This document shows positions 17,417 through 26,001 of a stretch of 64,000 nucleotides of DNA, piece after piece. Each line of letters starts with the position of its first letter. Position 1 is the first letter of the stretch. Position numbers and translations under genes: made by a program. The notes under the pieces were generated by a model that worked only from the letters and a program-made list of their open reading frames with translations, was not told the origin of the DNA and ran no database searches. The stretch covers positions 124,001-188,000 of the forward strand of contig JBMNMQ010000007.1 of assembly GCA_050953425.1 (NCBI GenBank). Direction: 5' to 3'. The DNA comes from RUG100 sp050953425. Lineage in GTDB: Bacteria > Bacillota > Clostridia > Peptostreptococcales > Anaerovoracaceae.

Positions 17417-20400
17417 GTGAAAAACAATAGTGTCAGGCGAAAATCCCGCCGAAAAGCAGTCGCACTGATCACGGCGTTTGCATTGGTATGCTCGCTAATC
17501 GCGGGAATGTCAGCACCGCGTGTCGAGGCGGCTGCCGGAGCGCAGGCCGGCAGCGCAGCAGGAAAGGATGTCCAGGAGTGGTCCGGCACTTCTTTTGATG
17601 GCGGAAACGGCACGGAAGAAGACCCGTATCGGATCGCAGACGGCAGCAATCTCGCCTATCTTTCGGCACAGGTAGCGGCCGGCCGGACTTTCTCCGGCCA
17701 GTATATCAAGCTGACTGAGGATATCGACCTTGCACTCGATAATAATACTGAAGTGCTGTTCACGCCGATCGGCGGCGGCGCCAAGCAGGACGACGGTCTG
17801 CCGGAAAACAAGTTCCTCGGCACCTTCGACGGCAACGGAAAAACCATCAGCCATCTCTATGTCAACAACATCAAAAAGGGCACTGTGGAGCCGAACTTCA
17901 CCGGTCTCTTCGGATATAACGGCGGTACTATTAAAAATCTGACGGTGGAAGGCAGCGTGACGGCGGAATCCAGTAAACTGGAAAAAACTTATTCCGAACC
18001 GTCTTCGGATTTTGTCGGCGGAGTTGTCGGCTTTAATGCCGGCACCATCCGTCGTGTGGTATCCCGTGTTGCGATCAAGGCCGAATACTCCGGCAATGTC
18101 GGCGGCATCGCCGGCTTCAATACCAGCGGCAAATGGCGTGATTCAACAACGGGCCAAGATATCAACCGCACGATCGAGGGAGCCGTCGGCCTCGTCACCG
18201 AATGCAGCAACGCCGGAAATATTAAGTCGTACAAGAAAATCGGCGGAATCACCGGTGAAAATGAGGGCAGTATCTCTTATTGTTCCAACAGTGGTGAAAT
18301 CTATACCCGTTTTTCTGGAAAGGGAAACGGACAGGGCGGCATCACCGGCCGCAACGGCTGCAATAATGCGGAGTGGGGCGTCGGGAGAATCTTTAACTGC
18401 TATAACACCGGTGCGATTAACGCGAAAGGCAAAGAATCTTCAGATCACTATTTTGACAGCCGCTGGATCGGCGGTATTTCCGGCTTCAGCAGCAGCAGCT
18501 CCCGCATCCGCAATTGCTATAATATCGGATGCATCTATAAAGGCTATGCCGATTACTTTCCGGTTTCCGCCCGCATGGATAATCCCGAAAAAAATGCTTC
18601 CAATTGTTATTCTCTGGCCCGTCTTAACTACTGTTATAATGCGGACGGCACCTACAACGGCAGGGGAGCGGACTATAATAAAGAATATGCCGTCAATTAT
18701 TTCGGCAGTACAAAGAAGGAATCGGAGTTGAAGAGCAACAGCTTTCTGCAGGACCTCGGGGGAGCTTTTGCTGCCGACAATGAAGGCAGCGCAGCTGTGA
18801 ACAACGGCTATCCGATCCTGCGCTGGCAGGCGACCGCTTCAACAGCCGTCACCGGTATTGCCAAAACAAAAGATCCGGACAAAACCCATTACGTCGCCGG
18901 CCAGACCTTCGACCCCAGCGGTCTGAAGATTGTCGCCTCCTACTCGGACGGCAGCACCTATACGCTGTGCCCGTGTGATTACACTATCAGCAATGCGGGG
19001 GAACTGACAACGGATGACACTTTGATCACGGTAAGCGGCAGTTTCGGCGGACATACATTTTCCTATGATATCCCGATACAGGTCAGTAAGAATGCACTTG
19101 CTTCGATCAAGGTCACGAAAGGCCCGGAACGCATGCCTGTATATCGGACCGGTGAGACTTTTGAAGCGGACGGCATGGAGATCACGGCCGCTTATACCAA
19201 CGGCCAAACGAAGAAAATGAAAGAGGGCTTTACGTACACCGAGACAAAACTGAGCCCAACGGACAAGACGATCACCGTTTCCTACACCGAGGACGGAGTG
19301 ACGAAGACGGATTCGTTTGAGGCCGAAGTGGTCGACCTGACCGAACCGGAAAAGAACGGCGACGGCGCCTACATGATCGACAGTGCCGCGGATTTGAATG
19401 CTGTGTCGACCATGGTGTCTGTACTCGGGAAAACCGATTTTAATGTAATACTTACAAAGGACATCACGGCCGACAGCGACTTTCGGCCGATCGGCGTGAA
19501 AGACGAAAGCAGGACGATCACGACAGTAAACGGAGGCAGCCTGCGATATTTTTACTACACCAATGCTTTCTCCGGAAAATTTAACGGTGGCAGTCATCGG
19601 ATCGCGCTGGCTCTTGATTCCGACAGCTCTGCAGAAGGGCTGTTTGGCTGCCTCGGCGAATCGGCTGAGGTGCGCGATTTGACGACGACCGGTTCGATCA
19701 GCAGCAACGGCGCTGCCGCCGGTATTGCCGTCTGCGTCGCCGACGAAAGCGATGCAACGGATCAAGCCCTGATTGAAAACTGTCATAACGAAGCGAAAAT
19801 AAAAGGCGGAACCAGTGCTGCGGGTATAGTCGGAAAAGCTGATACGAATACTGAGATCAGGAAATGCACCAATGCCGGAACCGTAAAGGGAACAGACTAT
19901 GTCGGCGGTATTCTCGCCAGCGGGACAGCGGAGCTCAGCGAATGCTTCAATAACAGCACTGTCTGCGGTCAAGCAGACTATATCGGCGGCATTGCCGGAA
20001 GCTGCAAGGGCAGTCTCAGCAAATGCGGAAACACTGCTGCGGTCAGCGGTACCCGACAGGTCGGCGGCATCTGCGGAGCGGGCGTTCTTACTGATAACAT
20101 GACTTTTCAGCAGTGCTTTAACATCGGCAGTGTTGAAGGAGTTTATCACGTCGGCGGTATTATCGGCAGGTCTTATGCCGGGGCATTGAGCAGCTGTTAC
20201 AACTGGGGCGCGATCTCCGCATCCGACGGCGCAAAGACGCAGGGCGTCGGAGGGCTGGTCGGAACGCAGCAAACCTATGCACTGACAGTAGAAAACAGTT
20301 ATAATTACGGACCGGTGACGGGCAGTAAATCGATAAGCACCGGTTCTCTGGTCGGAGCGATTGACCGCTATCAGGGAAGTGCGGCGCTGCAGATAACGAA

Positions 20401-21196
20401 TTGCTATTATTTGAAGGGCAGTGCGGCAAAATCCGTCGGACTGATGCCGACCAATGAGGCGGCACACAGCGATGCCTCTCGGCCGCAGACTTCGGCGCAG
20501 ATGGAGAACGGTTCCGCAACGCTGGGCGAAGCTTTCCAGGCATTGCAGGACTGTCCGCCGGTTTTTGTCTGGCAGTCTGCACCGCAGCAGATCAACGAAC
20601 TGAAGCAGAAAGCAGCAGAGGCAAAAACAGCGGGTGTATTGAAACTCAAGACTGCGTCGGCGTCATACAATTCGCTGCACCTTTCCTGGAATGCTGCCGC
20701 GGCGCCGACCGGTTACCATCTGCTGCGAGCGACGTCAAAAAACGGTTCGTATTACGAGATTGCTTTTGTCAAAGGAACCTCCTATACAGATCGACATTTG
20801 ACGTGCGGAACAACGTATTATTATAAGCTGCGGGCAGAAGCGGCCTATCAGGATACGGACGGTGCTTCTCATACTGTAGTCGGGGACTTTTCATCCATCT
20901 CTTCCGCAAAGCCGATACCGGCAAAGGTATCGGTACGCGCCGCAGCCGGCAAGAAACGTATCACTGTGCGCTGGCATAAAATTGCCGGTGCCGGCGGCTA
21001 CAGCATTTCCATATCCACCAGAAAATCGCGGACCAGGATCGTGAAAACGCTGAAGGGTTCCGCCAAAGTCAAATACACAAAAAAGGGATTAAAAAGGGGC
21101 AGGACCTATTATGTAAAGGTGAGAGCTTATCGAAAAACCGGCAGAAAGAAAGTGTATGGAAGCTGGTCCTCGCTCAAGCGTGTCCGGGTAAGGTAG
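17417..21196 (+). CDS. Large secreted protein with GLUG repeats, Ig-like and FN3 domains
   Basis: 1259 residues, starting at GTG 17417 behind GGAAGGAG. A signal peptide (about 1-35, ending VEAAAGA) leads into two blocks of GLUG-type repeats (about 75-440 and 650-1015; recurring 'GGIAG', 'IENC.N.G.I.G'), which frame two Big_3-like Ig domains (about 474-560 and 561-650, 'FDPSGLKIVASYSDG'). Two FN3 domains end the protein (about 1075-1259; 'KRGRTYYVKVRAYRKTGRKK'). The C-terminus is strongly basic, with no LPXTG motif, so attachment may be ionic. Controlled by a palindrome and -10 at 17336-17379. Its base composition looks lower in GC than its neighbours. Probably a surface adhesin or ligand-binding stalk. 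Confidence 0.85.
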   Translation: MKNNSVRRKSRRKAVALITAFALVCSLIAGMSAPRVEAAAGAQAGSAAGKDVQEWSGTSFDGGNGTEEDPYRIADGSNLAYLSAQVAAGRTFSGQYIKLTEDIDLALDNNTEVLFTPIGGGAKQDDGLPENKFLGTFDGNGKTISHLYVNNIKKGTVEPNFTGLFGYNGGTIKNLTVEGSVTAESSKLEKTYSEPSSDFVGGVVGFNAGTIRRVVSRVAIKAEYSGNVGGIAGFNTSGKWRDSTTGQDINRTIEGAVGLVTECSNAGNIKSYKKIGGITGENEGSISYCSNSGEIYTRFSGKGNGQGGITGRNGCNNAEWGVGRIFNCYNTGAINAKGKESSDHYFDSRWIGGISGFSSSSSRIRNCYNIGCIYKGYADYFPVSARMDNPEKNASNCYSLARLNYCYNADGTYNGRGADYNKEYAVNYFGSTKKESELKSNSFLQDLGGAFAADNEGSAAVNNGYPILRWQATASTAVTGIAKTKDPDKTHYVAGQTFDPSGLKIVASYSDGSTYTLCPCDYTISNAGELTTDDTLITVSGSFGGHTFSYDIPIQVSKNALASIKVTKGPERMPVYRTGETFEADGMEITAAYTNGQTKKMKEGFTYTETKLSPTDKTITVSYTEDGVTKTDSFEAEVVDLTEPEKNGDGAYMIDSAADLNAVSTMVSVLGKTDFNVILTKDITADSDFRPIGVKDESRTITTVNGGSLRYFYYTNAFSGKFNGGSHRIALALDSDSSAEGLFGCLGESAEVRDLTTTGSISSNGAAAGIAVCVADESDATDQALIENCHNEAKIKGGTSAAGIVGKADTNTEIRKCTNAGTVKGTDYVGGILASGTAELSECFNNSTVCGQADYIGGIAGSCKGSLSKCGNTAAVSGTRQVGGICGAGVLTDNMTFQQCFNIGSVEGVYHVGGIIGRSYAGALSSCYNWGAISASDGAKTQGVGGLVGTQQTYALTVENSYNYGPVTGSKSISTGSLVGAIDRYQGSAALQITNCYYLKGSAAKSVGLMPTNEAAHSDASRPQTSAQMENGSATLGEAFQALQDCPPVFVWQSAPQQINELKQKAAEAKTAGVLKLKTASASYNSLHLSWNAAAAPTGYHLLRATSKNGSYYEIAFVKGTSYTDRHLTCGTTYYYKLRAEAAYQDTDGASHTVVGDFSSISSAKPIPAKVSVRAAAGKKRITVRWHKIAGAGGYSISISTRKSRTRIVKTLKGSAKVKYTKKGLKRGRTYYVKVRAYRKTGRKKVYGSWSSLKRVRVR

Positions 21197-21297
21197 ACAG
21201 TTGCGGGGTTCGTCCCGCACGCTGCAGCGGGCGGACCGGCGGAAACAGCCTGCGTGGGCAAATTTTCATTGAATAGATACAGAAAGAAGGAATCGGT

Positions 21298-22869
21298 TTG
21301 GTTCGCAAGGGCATCGGGATCTCTTCCCGGTACAGCAGAGGAATAAAAATTCGGCATATACCTGCAACGGGAACGGCACTGCTGATCGCTGTGCTGCTCT
21401 GCTGCATGTTCTGTCTGCCGCAGTCGGCCTCGGCTGCGGGCAAGACAACGCTGAAGGTGCGTGCCGGCTTTTACGGCGGAGAATATCATGAATTTGCCCG
21501 ATATTCGTACGGCGACATGAGCAGAATGTCAAACGGAAAGGTATACACTTATTCCGGCCTCGACAGCGGAGGGTTTGTCTCTGTCGTCTACGCCACCGGT
21601 GTTACGCTGGATGCCCTGCTGGATGACTGCGGGATCAGCCGCGGCTCGGTCAAGTTTTTTCATATGAGCACCAGGGATAATTATGATAACAGCGGCGGCG
21701 AAGAAAAGACTACTTTTAGGGCGGACACACTGCTTAATCCGCGCTATTTTTATCCCGATCTGGCGGTCAATATGCCTGAAGGGGGACATTTGTCCGGTAC
21801 GGATATCTCTGAATACGTCAGAAAAAAAGGAAGATCAGTACCCGGCCTGCTCGCCCTCGGCTGTACGGATTTCAAAAATACCGGGCAGGATGAAGCCAAT
21901 AGAATACAGCAGGGCGGTGACTATCAACCGCCATCGGCTGATACACTGCAGTCCAATCATGGAGAAGCCTGCTATCGACTGGTATACGGGCAGACGATAG
22001 ATGATCCGTGCAATGTACAGACCAGTGATAAGTACGTTTACGCCGTCGACATCCAGCTGGCCGGCAGCCCGACGCTGACGGCAGAGAAAAAACTCGTTTC
22101 CGGCACAAAGGGAAAAACCGGCAGCGTCTATAATGTCAAACTGGGTGTGAAGCTGCCGGGCAGCTACGGTTACCTGCCTGAGAAAGTCGTCACGCGGTTG
22201 AAAAAGGATATCATCGATAAGGTCAAAGTTGAGGGATATGACACCGATATCCTCGCCGTCAGCAGGCTTGATGCGGACGGCACGATGAAAACCGACACCT
22301 GCCGGGTAAAACTCAAGGCCAAGGGCAGCACCAGCATTCGCTTTCGCTACGAACGTACGGAGTACGACGGCAGTGTGACGGCAGCGAACGCGTCCATGGG
22401 CGCCGAGAGTACCGGCGAGGCGCCGGAAAAGAAAAAACCCGACCAGCCCGGTTCCGGCAGCAGCGGCGGCACGAAGCACAGCGGCAGCAGCGGCAGCAGC
22501 GACAAGAATCGCAGCGGCAGTTCCGATCGCCGGCAGGACAGCAGCGCGAACCGCAGCTTCAGGATCGCGGACAGCAGCCTCACGCAGGAGATCGACCGGG
22601 CGGTGCAGACCACGCAGACCGACAGCGCGGCGCAGGATCCGACGACGACGGCGAAGAAAAAGCAGAGCGGCAGCAGCTGGATTCAGTTTAATCCGCAGAC
22701 CGCGACCGTCGACTTTGACGCCGACAAGAATGCGGCTTCCCGCAGATGGGTCGCCGCGGCCGCGGGGGGCTTCCTTGCTGCCGGTGTCTGCACCGAAATT
22801 CTCTGGTTCCGGCGGCACCGCTCGCTCGGCCGGCCGCCCTCCGGCGGCTCCCCGCCCGCGTCGCAGTAA
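21298..22869 (+). CDS. Surface protein with a SUOX-like domain and C-terminal membrane anchor
   Basis: 523 residues from TTG 21298 (AAGAAGGAA upstream). Signal segment about 20-46. The region about 50-270 carries the pattern 'GVTLDALLDDCGI', 'PGLLALGCTDF', 'YRLVYGQT', 'YVYAVDIQLAG', related to the domains of the 15063 gene but more divergent. A Ser/Gly/Lys-rich linker (about 370-430) follows. The C-terminus has one membrane helix (about 490-510) and a short Arg/Pro tail, as in an ectodomain held on the membrane. It precedes the ExbB-like gene by about 170 bases. Confidence 0.65.
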   Translation: MVRKGIGISSRYSRGIKIRHIPATGTALLIAVLLCCMFCLPQSASAAGKTTLKVRAGFYGGEYHEFARYSYGDMSRMSNGKVYTYSGLDSGGFVSVVYATGVTLDALLDDCGISRGSVKFFHMSTRDNYDNSGGEEKTTFRADTLLNPRYFYPDLAVNMPEGGHLSGTDISEYVRKKGRSVPGLLALGCTDFKNTGQDEANRIQQGGDYQPPSADTLQSNHGEACYRLVYGQTIDDPCNVQTSDKYVYAVDIQLAGSPTLTAEKKLVSGTKGKTGSVYNVKLGVKLPGSYGYLPEKVVTRLKKDIIDKVKVEGYDTDILAVSRLDADGTMKTDTCRVKLKAKGSTSIRFRYERTEYDGSVTAANASMGAESTGEAPEKKKPDQPGSGSSGGTKHSGSSGSSDKNRSGSSDRRQDSSANRSFRIADSSLTQEIDRAVQTTQTDSAAQDPTTTAKKKQSGSSWIQFNPQTATVDFDADKNAASRRWVAAAAGGFLAAGVCTEILWFRRHRSLGRPPSGGSPPASQ

Positions 22870-23037
22870 CGAAAAAGTTCCGGCCATCGACCGCGCCGTT
22901 CCGCCCGGCAGTATGCCTGCCGGCGGGCATTGCGGCAGTGCCGGATAACCGGTCCGACGGTTTGCTGCATCTCTGCGGTGACCGATCGCACCGGCATCCG
23001 TCTTTCATATCTTCAGCACAGAAAGGAAATCAACTCT

Positions 23038-23712
23038 ATGTCGCTTGACAGCTTCAGTACCATACTCCGGGACATCTCCAGCGGACTGCAGTACCCGGTT
23101 ATCATCCTTCTCGTCGCACTGGCAGCGGTAACGGTTATCCTGGTCGGCACGATCGCTGCCGAAGTCTTTACCGAGCGGCGGTATCTCAAGGCAAATCTGC
23201 CGGAACTGGTGGACGAACTCCATGGCCGCTCCGATTCGATCCCGGAGGTGATCCGCGGCGCCGACCTGCTGGTGCAGCAGAAAAAAGATCTGCTGGAACT
23301 GACCCGTCACCCGGATCTCAGTCCCAATGTGCGTGAAAGCCTGGCGATTCGTCTTCTCAACCAGGAGCGCGCCAAATACAAAAAGCGCACCGACGTCACC
23401 GATGTCGTCGCCAAAATCGGCCCGATTCTGGGACTGCTGGGCACGCTGATCCCGCTGGGCCCGGGCATCATCGCGCTCGGGCAGGGAGATACGCAGACGC
23501 TGTCGTCTTCCCTGCTGACAGCCTTTGATACGACGATTGCCGGCCTCGCCTGTGCGGCGGTGGCGCTGGTGATCTCGCTGATCCGCAAGAACTGGTACCG
23601 CAATTATATCTCGGTCATGGAGACACTGATGGAGACGATTCTCGAAGAGGAACAGACCCCTGCCCCGGACGCGAGCGAACTGCGGTACGGCAGAGAGGAG
23701 GCGGCATCATGA
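23038..23712 (+). CDS. MotA/TolQ/ExbB-family proton channel protein
   Basis: 224 residues from ATG 23038 (GAAAGGAAA upstream). One helix near the N-terminus (about 18-42), a charged cytoplasmic stretch (about 50-125), then two helices (about 130-195) with the family motif 'KIGPILGLLGTLIPLGPGI' and 'LSSSLLTAFDTTIAGLACAAVAL'. Such channels use ion flow to drive movement in partner proteins. The organism appears to have no outer membrane, so the usual TonB role is unavailable. Overlaps the DUF2149 gene by four bases. Confidence 0.92.
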   Translation: MSLDSFSTILRDISSGLQYPVIILLVALAAVTVILVGTIAAEVFTERRYLKANLPELVDELHGRSDSIPEVIRGADLLVQQKKDLLELTRHPDLSPNVRESLAIRLLNQERAKYKKRTDVTDVVAKIGPILGLLGTLIPLGPGIIALGQGDTQTLSSSLLTAFDTTIAGLACAAVALVISLIRKNWYRNYISVMETLMETILEEEQTPAPDASELRYGREEAAS

Positions 23713-24032
23713 TGCGCAGATTCGGCAGCGGTCATCTGTCTTCCACGGAGGACTGGAAGGAAGAAAACATCAATCCGCTGGATGGTGTGACCAATATGGT
23801 GGACGTGATGCTGGTGCTCGCGGTCGGCATCATGATGGCGCTGATCATGCACTGGAACGTCAACATCCATTCGGTGCAGGACGTTCAGGAACTGAAGGAC
23901 GCGCAGACCCTCAACGACAAACAGGTGCAGGAAGTCGAAGACAACAACGGCCTGCAGGAAAAAGGCACTGTGTATCAGGATCCGGCTACCGGAAAATACT
24001 ATCTGAAAGTTGATAACGAGGATGAGCAATGA
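23709..24032 (+). CDS. DUF2149 protein, ExbD/TolR-like partner
   Basis: 107 residues. The family core 'NPLDGVTNMVDVMLVLAVG' gives one membrane helix (about 24-50) holding an aspartate where ExbD and TolR carry their proton-binding Asp. The remainder is an acidic extracellular tail ending 'DPATGKYYLKV'. It overlaps the ExbB-like gene (ATGATG at 23709) and the next lipoprotein (ATGA at 24029), so the three are translated together and likely form one complex. Confidence 0.88.
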   Translation: MMRRFGSGHLSSTEDWKEENINPLDGVTNMVDVMLVLAVGIMMALIMHWNVNIHSVQDVQELKDAQTLNDKQVQEVEDNNGLQEKGTVYQDPATGKYYLKVDNEDEQ

Positions 24033-24652
24033 AACGAAAGCAACGGCAAAACCGCTCCCGGCTGCGGATGCTGACGGCGCTGCTGCTGACCGTCGTTCTC
24101 GCGGCGGCGCTGGCAGGCTGCAGCGGAAGCCGGCATGCGGAAGCGGGATCCGCGGAAAAAACAGCCGACACGGTTCTCACGATCGAGGAAGAGGGCGGCG
24201 GCAACGCTGTCTACTATTCCGTCAAAGAGCTGAAGGAGGTCGGCACGGTGACGCGCACCTACAGCGGCCGCAGCAAGAGCAGCAAGGGAAAGCGGACGAC
24301 GGTGAAATATACCGGCGTCGACCTGCGTACGCTGCTCGATAAATCCGGCTGCGAGGACGCCGAAACGATCAAGGTCTCCTGCAGTGACGGCTACACCCGC
24401 GAATACCAGCTCGAGAATCTGGACAACCTCTACTGTTTCAAGGGCAGCGGCAGCGAGAAGGAAAAGGTGAAGCCGATGATCGCAATCGTGAAAAAGGGCA
24501 CCCGTCTGGGCAATAACAGGAACTTCGATCCCAACGACGGCACGCCGCTGCGGCTGGTGTGCGGACAGGCCGAATACGACAGCGACGAGTCGATGGATTT
24601 CAACATGCAGAACTGGGCCGGCTACGTCGAGACCATTGAGGTGGAGGACTAA
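24029..24652 (+). CDS. Lipoprotein with one SUOX-fold-like domain
   Basis: 207 residues. Signal and lipobox (ALAGC, Cys about 31) followed by a single domain: 'VKYTGVDLRTLLDKSGC', 'IKVSCSDGYTREYQLENL', 'PMIAIVKKGTRLG', 'GTPLRLVCGQ', 'NWAGYVETIEV'. This is the same order of motifs as in sulfite-oxidase-type domains, without the cysteine before the W/Y-x-G-V segment. The location between an ExbB/DUF2149 pair and an ECF S component, with overlapping or abutting ends on both sides, points to a substrate-capture role in that transporter. Confidence 0.75.
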   Translation: MKRKQRQNRSRLRMLTALLLTVVLAAALAGCSGSRHAEAGSAEKTADTVLTIEEEGGGNAVYYSVKELKEVGTVTRTYSGRSKSSKGKRTTVKYTGVDLRTLLDKSGCEDAETIKVSCSDGYTREYQLENLDNLYCFKGSGSEKEKVKPMIAIVKKGTRLGNNRNFDPNDGTPLRLVCGQAEYDSDESMDFNMQNWAGYVETIEVED

Positions 24653-25294
24653 ATGCGGCGATTTTTCCGGCGTTTTACGGTCTATGATCTGGTGATCATG
24701 GCGATCATGGCGGCGATCGGCATCGCCATCAAGCCGGTGGTCGTGCCGCTGGCGCATCTGATCACGGGACCGCTGATGATTCCCAGCGGCGCGCTGGCCG
24801 GCGGGCTCTATATGATGTGGCTGGTGATCGGCTACGGCATCGTGCGCAAGCCCGGCACTTCGACGCTGATTGCGCTGGTGCAGGCCATCCTGGTGGTCAT
24901 AACCGGTGTGGTCGGCTCACACGGCGTACTCAGCTTTTTTACTTATCTGATGCCGGGCCTGGTCATGGATCTGCTGCTCCTGGTGACCGGACACCGGGTC
25001 TGCTGCCGCGGCTGCGCGGTGATGTCCGGGCTGGCGGCCAACGTCACCGGCACCGTCTGCGTCAACGTGGTCTTCTTTCAGGCGCCGGGCGTCTATCTGA
25101 TTCTGATCCTGGCGGTTGCGGCGCTCTCCGGTGCGGTCGGCGGCCTGATTGCCTGGCAGCTGCTGGAGGTCATGGACCGCTATCACATGATCGGCGGCAG
25201 CCGCGGACGCAGGCGGCGGAAGCTGTCCCGGAACGGGAAGGAAGCGGAAGCCGGCGGCGGGATGCCACGGGAAGGAGGGGGCAGCGATGCCTGA
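24653..25294 (+). CDS. ECF transporter substrate-binding (S) component
   Basis: 213 residues with about six membrane helices: 'VYDLVIMAIMAAIGIAIKPVV' at the start, 'MIPSGALAGGLYMMWLVIGYGIV', then 'GTSTLIALVQAILVVITGVVGSHG', the layout of ECF S proteins. The C-terminal tail is basic and glycine-rich. The stop of the upstream lipoprotein directly abuts the ATG, and the next gene overlaps by eight bases. The vitamin or metal carried cannot be read from the sequence; the ECF ATPases and EcfT lie 6 kb downstream. Confidence 0.85.
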   Translation: MRRFFRRFTVYDLVIMAIMAAIGIAIKPVVVPLAHLITGPLMIPSGALAGGLYMMWLVIGYGIVRKPGTSTLIALVQAILVVITGVVGSHGVLSFFTYLMPGLVMDLLLLVTGHRVCCRGCAVMSGLAANVTGTVCVNVVFFQAPGVYLILILAVAALSGAVGGLIAWQLLEVMDRYHMIGGSRGRRRRKLSRNGKEAEAGGGMPREGGGSDA

Positions 25295-25850
25295 ACAGCG
25301 AAAGAAACGCATCAGCGGGCGTGCGCTGGTCATCCTCTTTGCCGTGCTGATCGCCGTTGTCGCCGTCACCGCCTGGCTTAACCTGCGTGGCAGCCGCGGT
25401 GACAGCGGGATCAATGACGACTATACGATTGCCGTCTCGGAGCAGCGGGGCAGCGGCAAGGCGCAGACGGTAAAGACCTTTTCGCTGGGCGAGATCCGCG
25501 AGATGGACGCGGTGACGGTGCACGCACAGCTGCAGTCCGCTAAAGAGGGCAGCGAGGAAGGACGCTGGACCGGCGTGCCGGTGCGCGATGTGATCGGGAA
25601 GGCGGACGGAAAGCTGCTGCGGCGGACAAAAACCGTTCTCTTCAAGGCCGGCGACGGCTACACCTCGGCCGCTTCCGCGACCGAACTCCGCAGGGGGCAG
25701 GCGGTGCTCCTCGTCTACAGCAAGGACGGAAAGGCCCTGAAACACTTCAACGACGGCGGCACCGGGCCGCTGCGCGTGCTCTTTACCGAGGACACCTACG
25801 GGAATCGCAGCACGCAGTATCTGAAAACCATTCTCTGTCGCACCGACTGA
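25287..25850 (+). CDS. Membrane-anchored SUOX-like domain protein
   Basis: 187 residues. One N-terminal helix (about 12-32) and an extracytoplasmic domain with 'GVPVRDVIGKADG', 'VLFKAGDGYTSAASATEL', 'AVLLVYSKDGKAL', 'GTGPLRVLFTE', the same motif order as the preceding lipoprotein. No lipobox. Start overlaps the S-component gene by eight bases, so translation is coupled. Last gene of the ExbB - DUF2149 - lipoprotein - EcfS - anchor run. Confidence 0.72.
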   Translation: MPEQRKKRISGRALVILFAVLIAVVAVTAWLNLRGSRGDSGINDDYTIAVSEQRGSGKAQTVKTFSLGEIREMDAVTVHAQLQSAKEGSEEGRWTGVPVRDVIGKADGKLLRRTKTVLFKAGDGYTSAASATELRRGQAVLLVYSKDGKALKHFNDGGTGPLRVLFTEDTYGNRSTQYLKTILCRTD

Positions 25851-26001
25851 GATCGAGTCGGTGATGCGGCGGTAAAGAGCACGGCGGCAAACCGCTGATC
25901 GGCGGCATCCCGCTTCGGAGACGGAAAGTGCGTGTGCCGCGCAGCGGCAGCAGCGGGCTCTGCGGGAGGATCATGGAGCCGCAGGAAAAGGAAGGCCGGT
26001 A

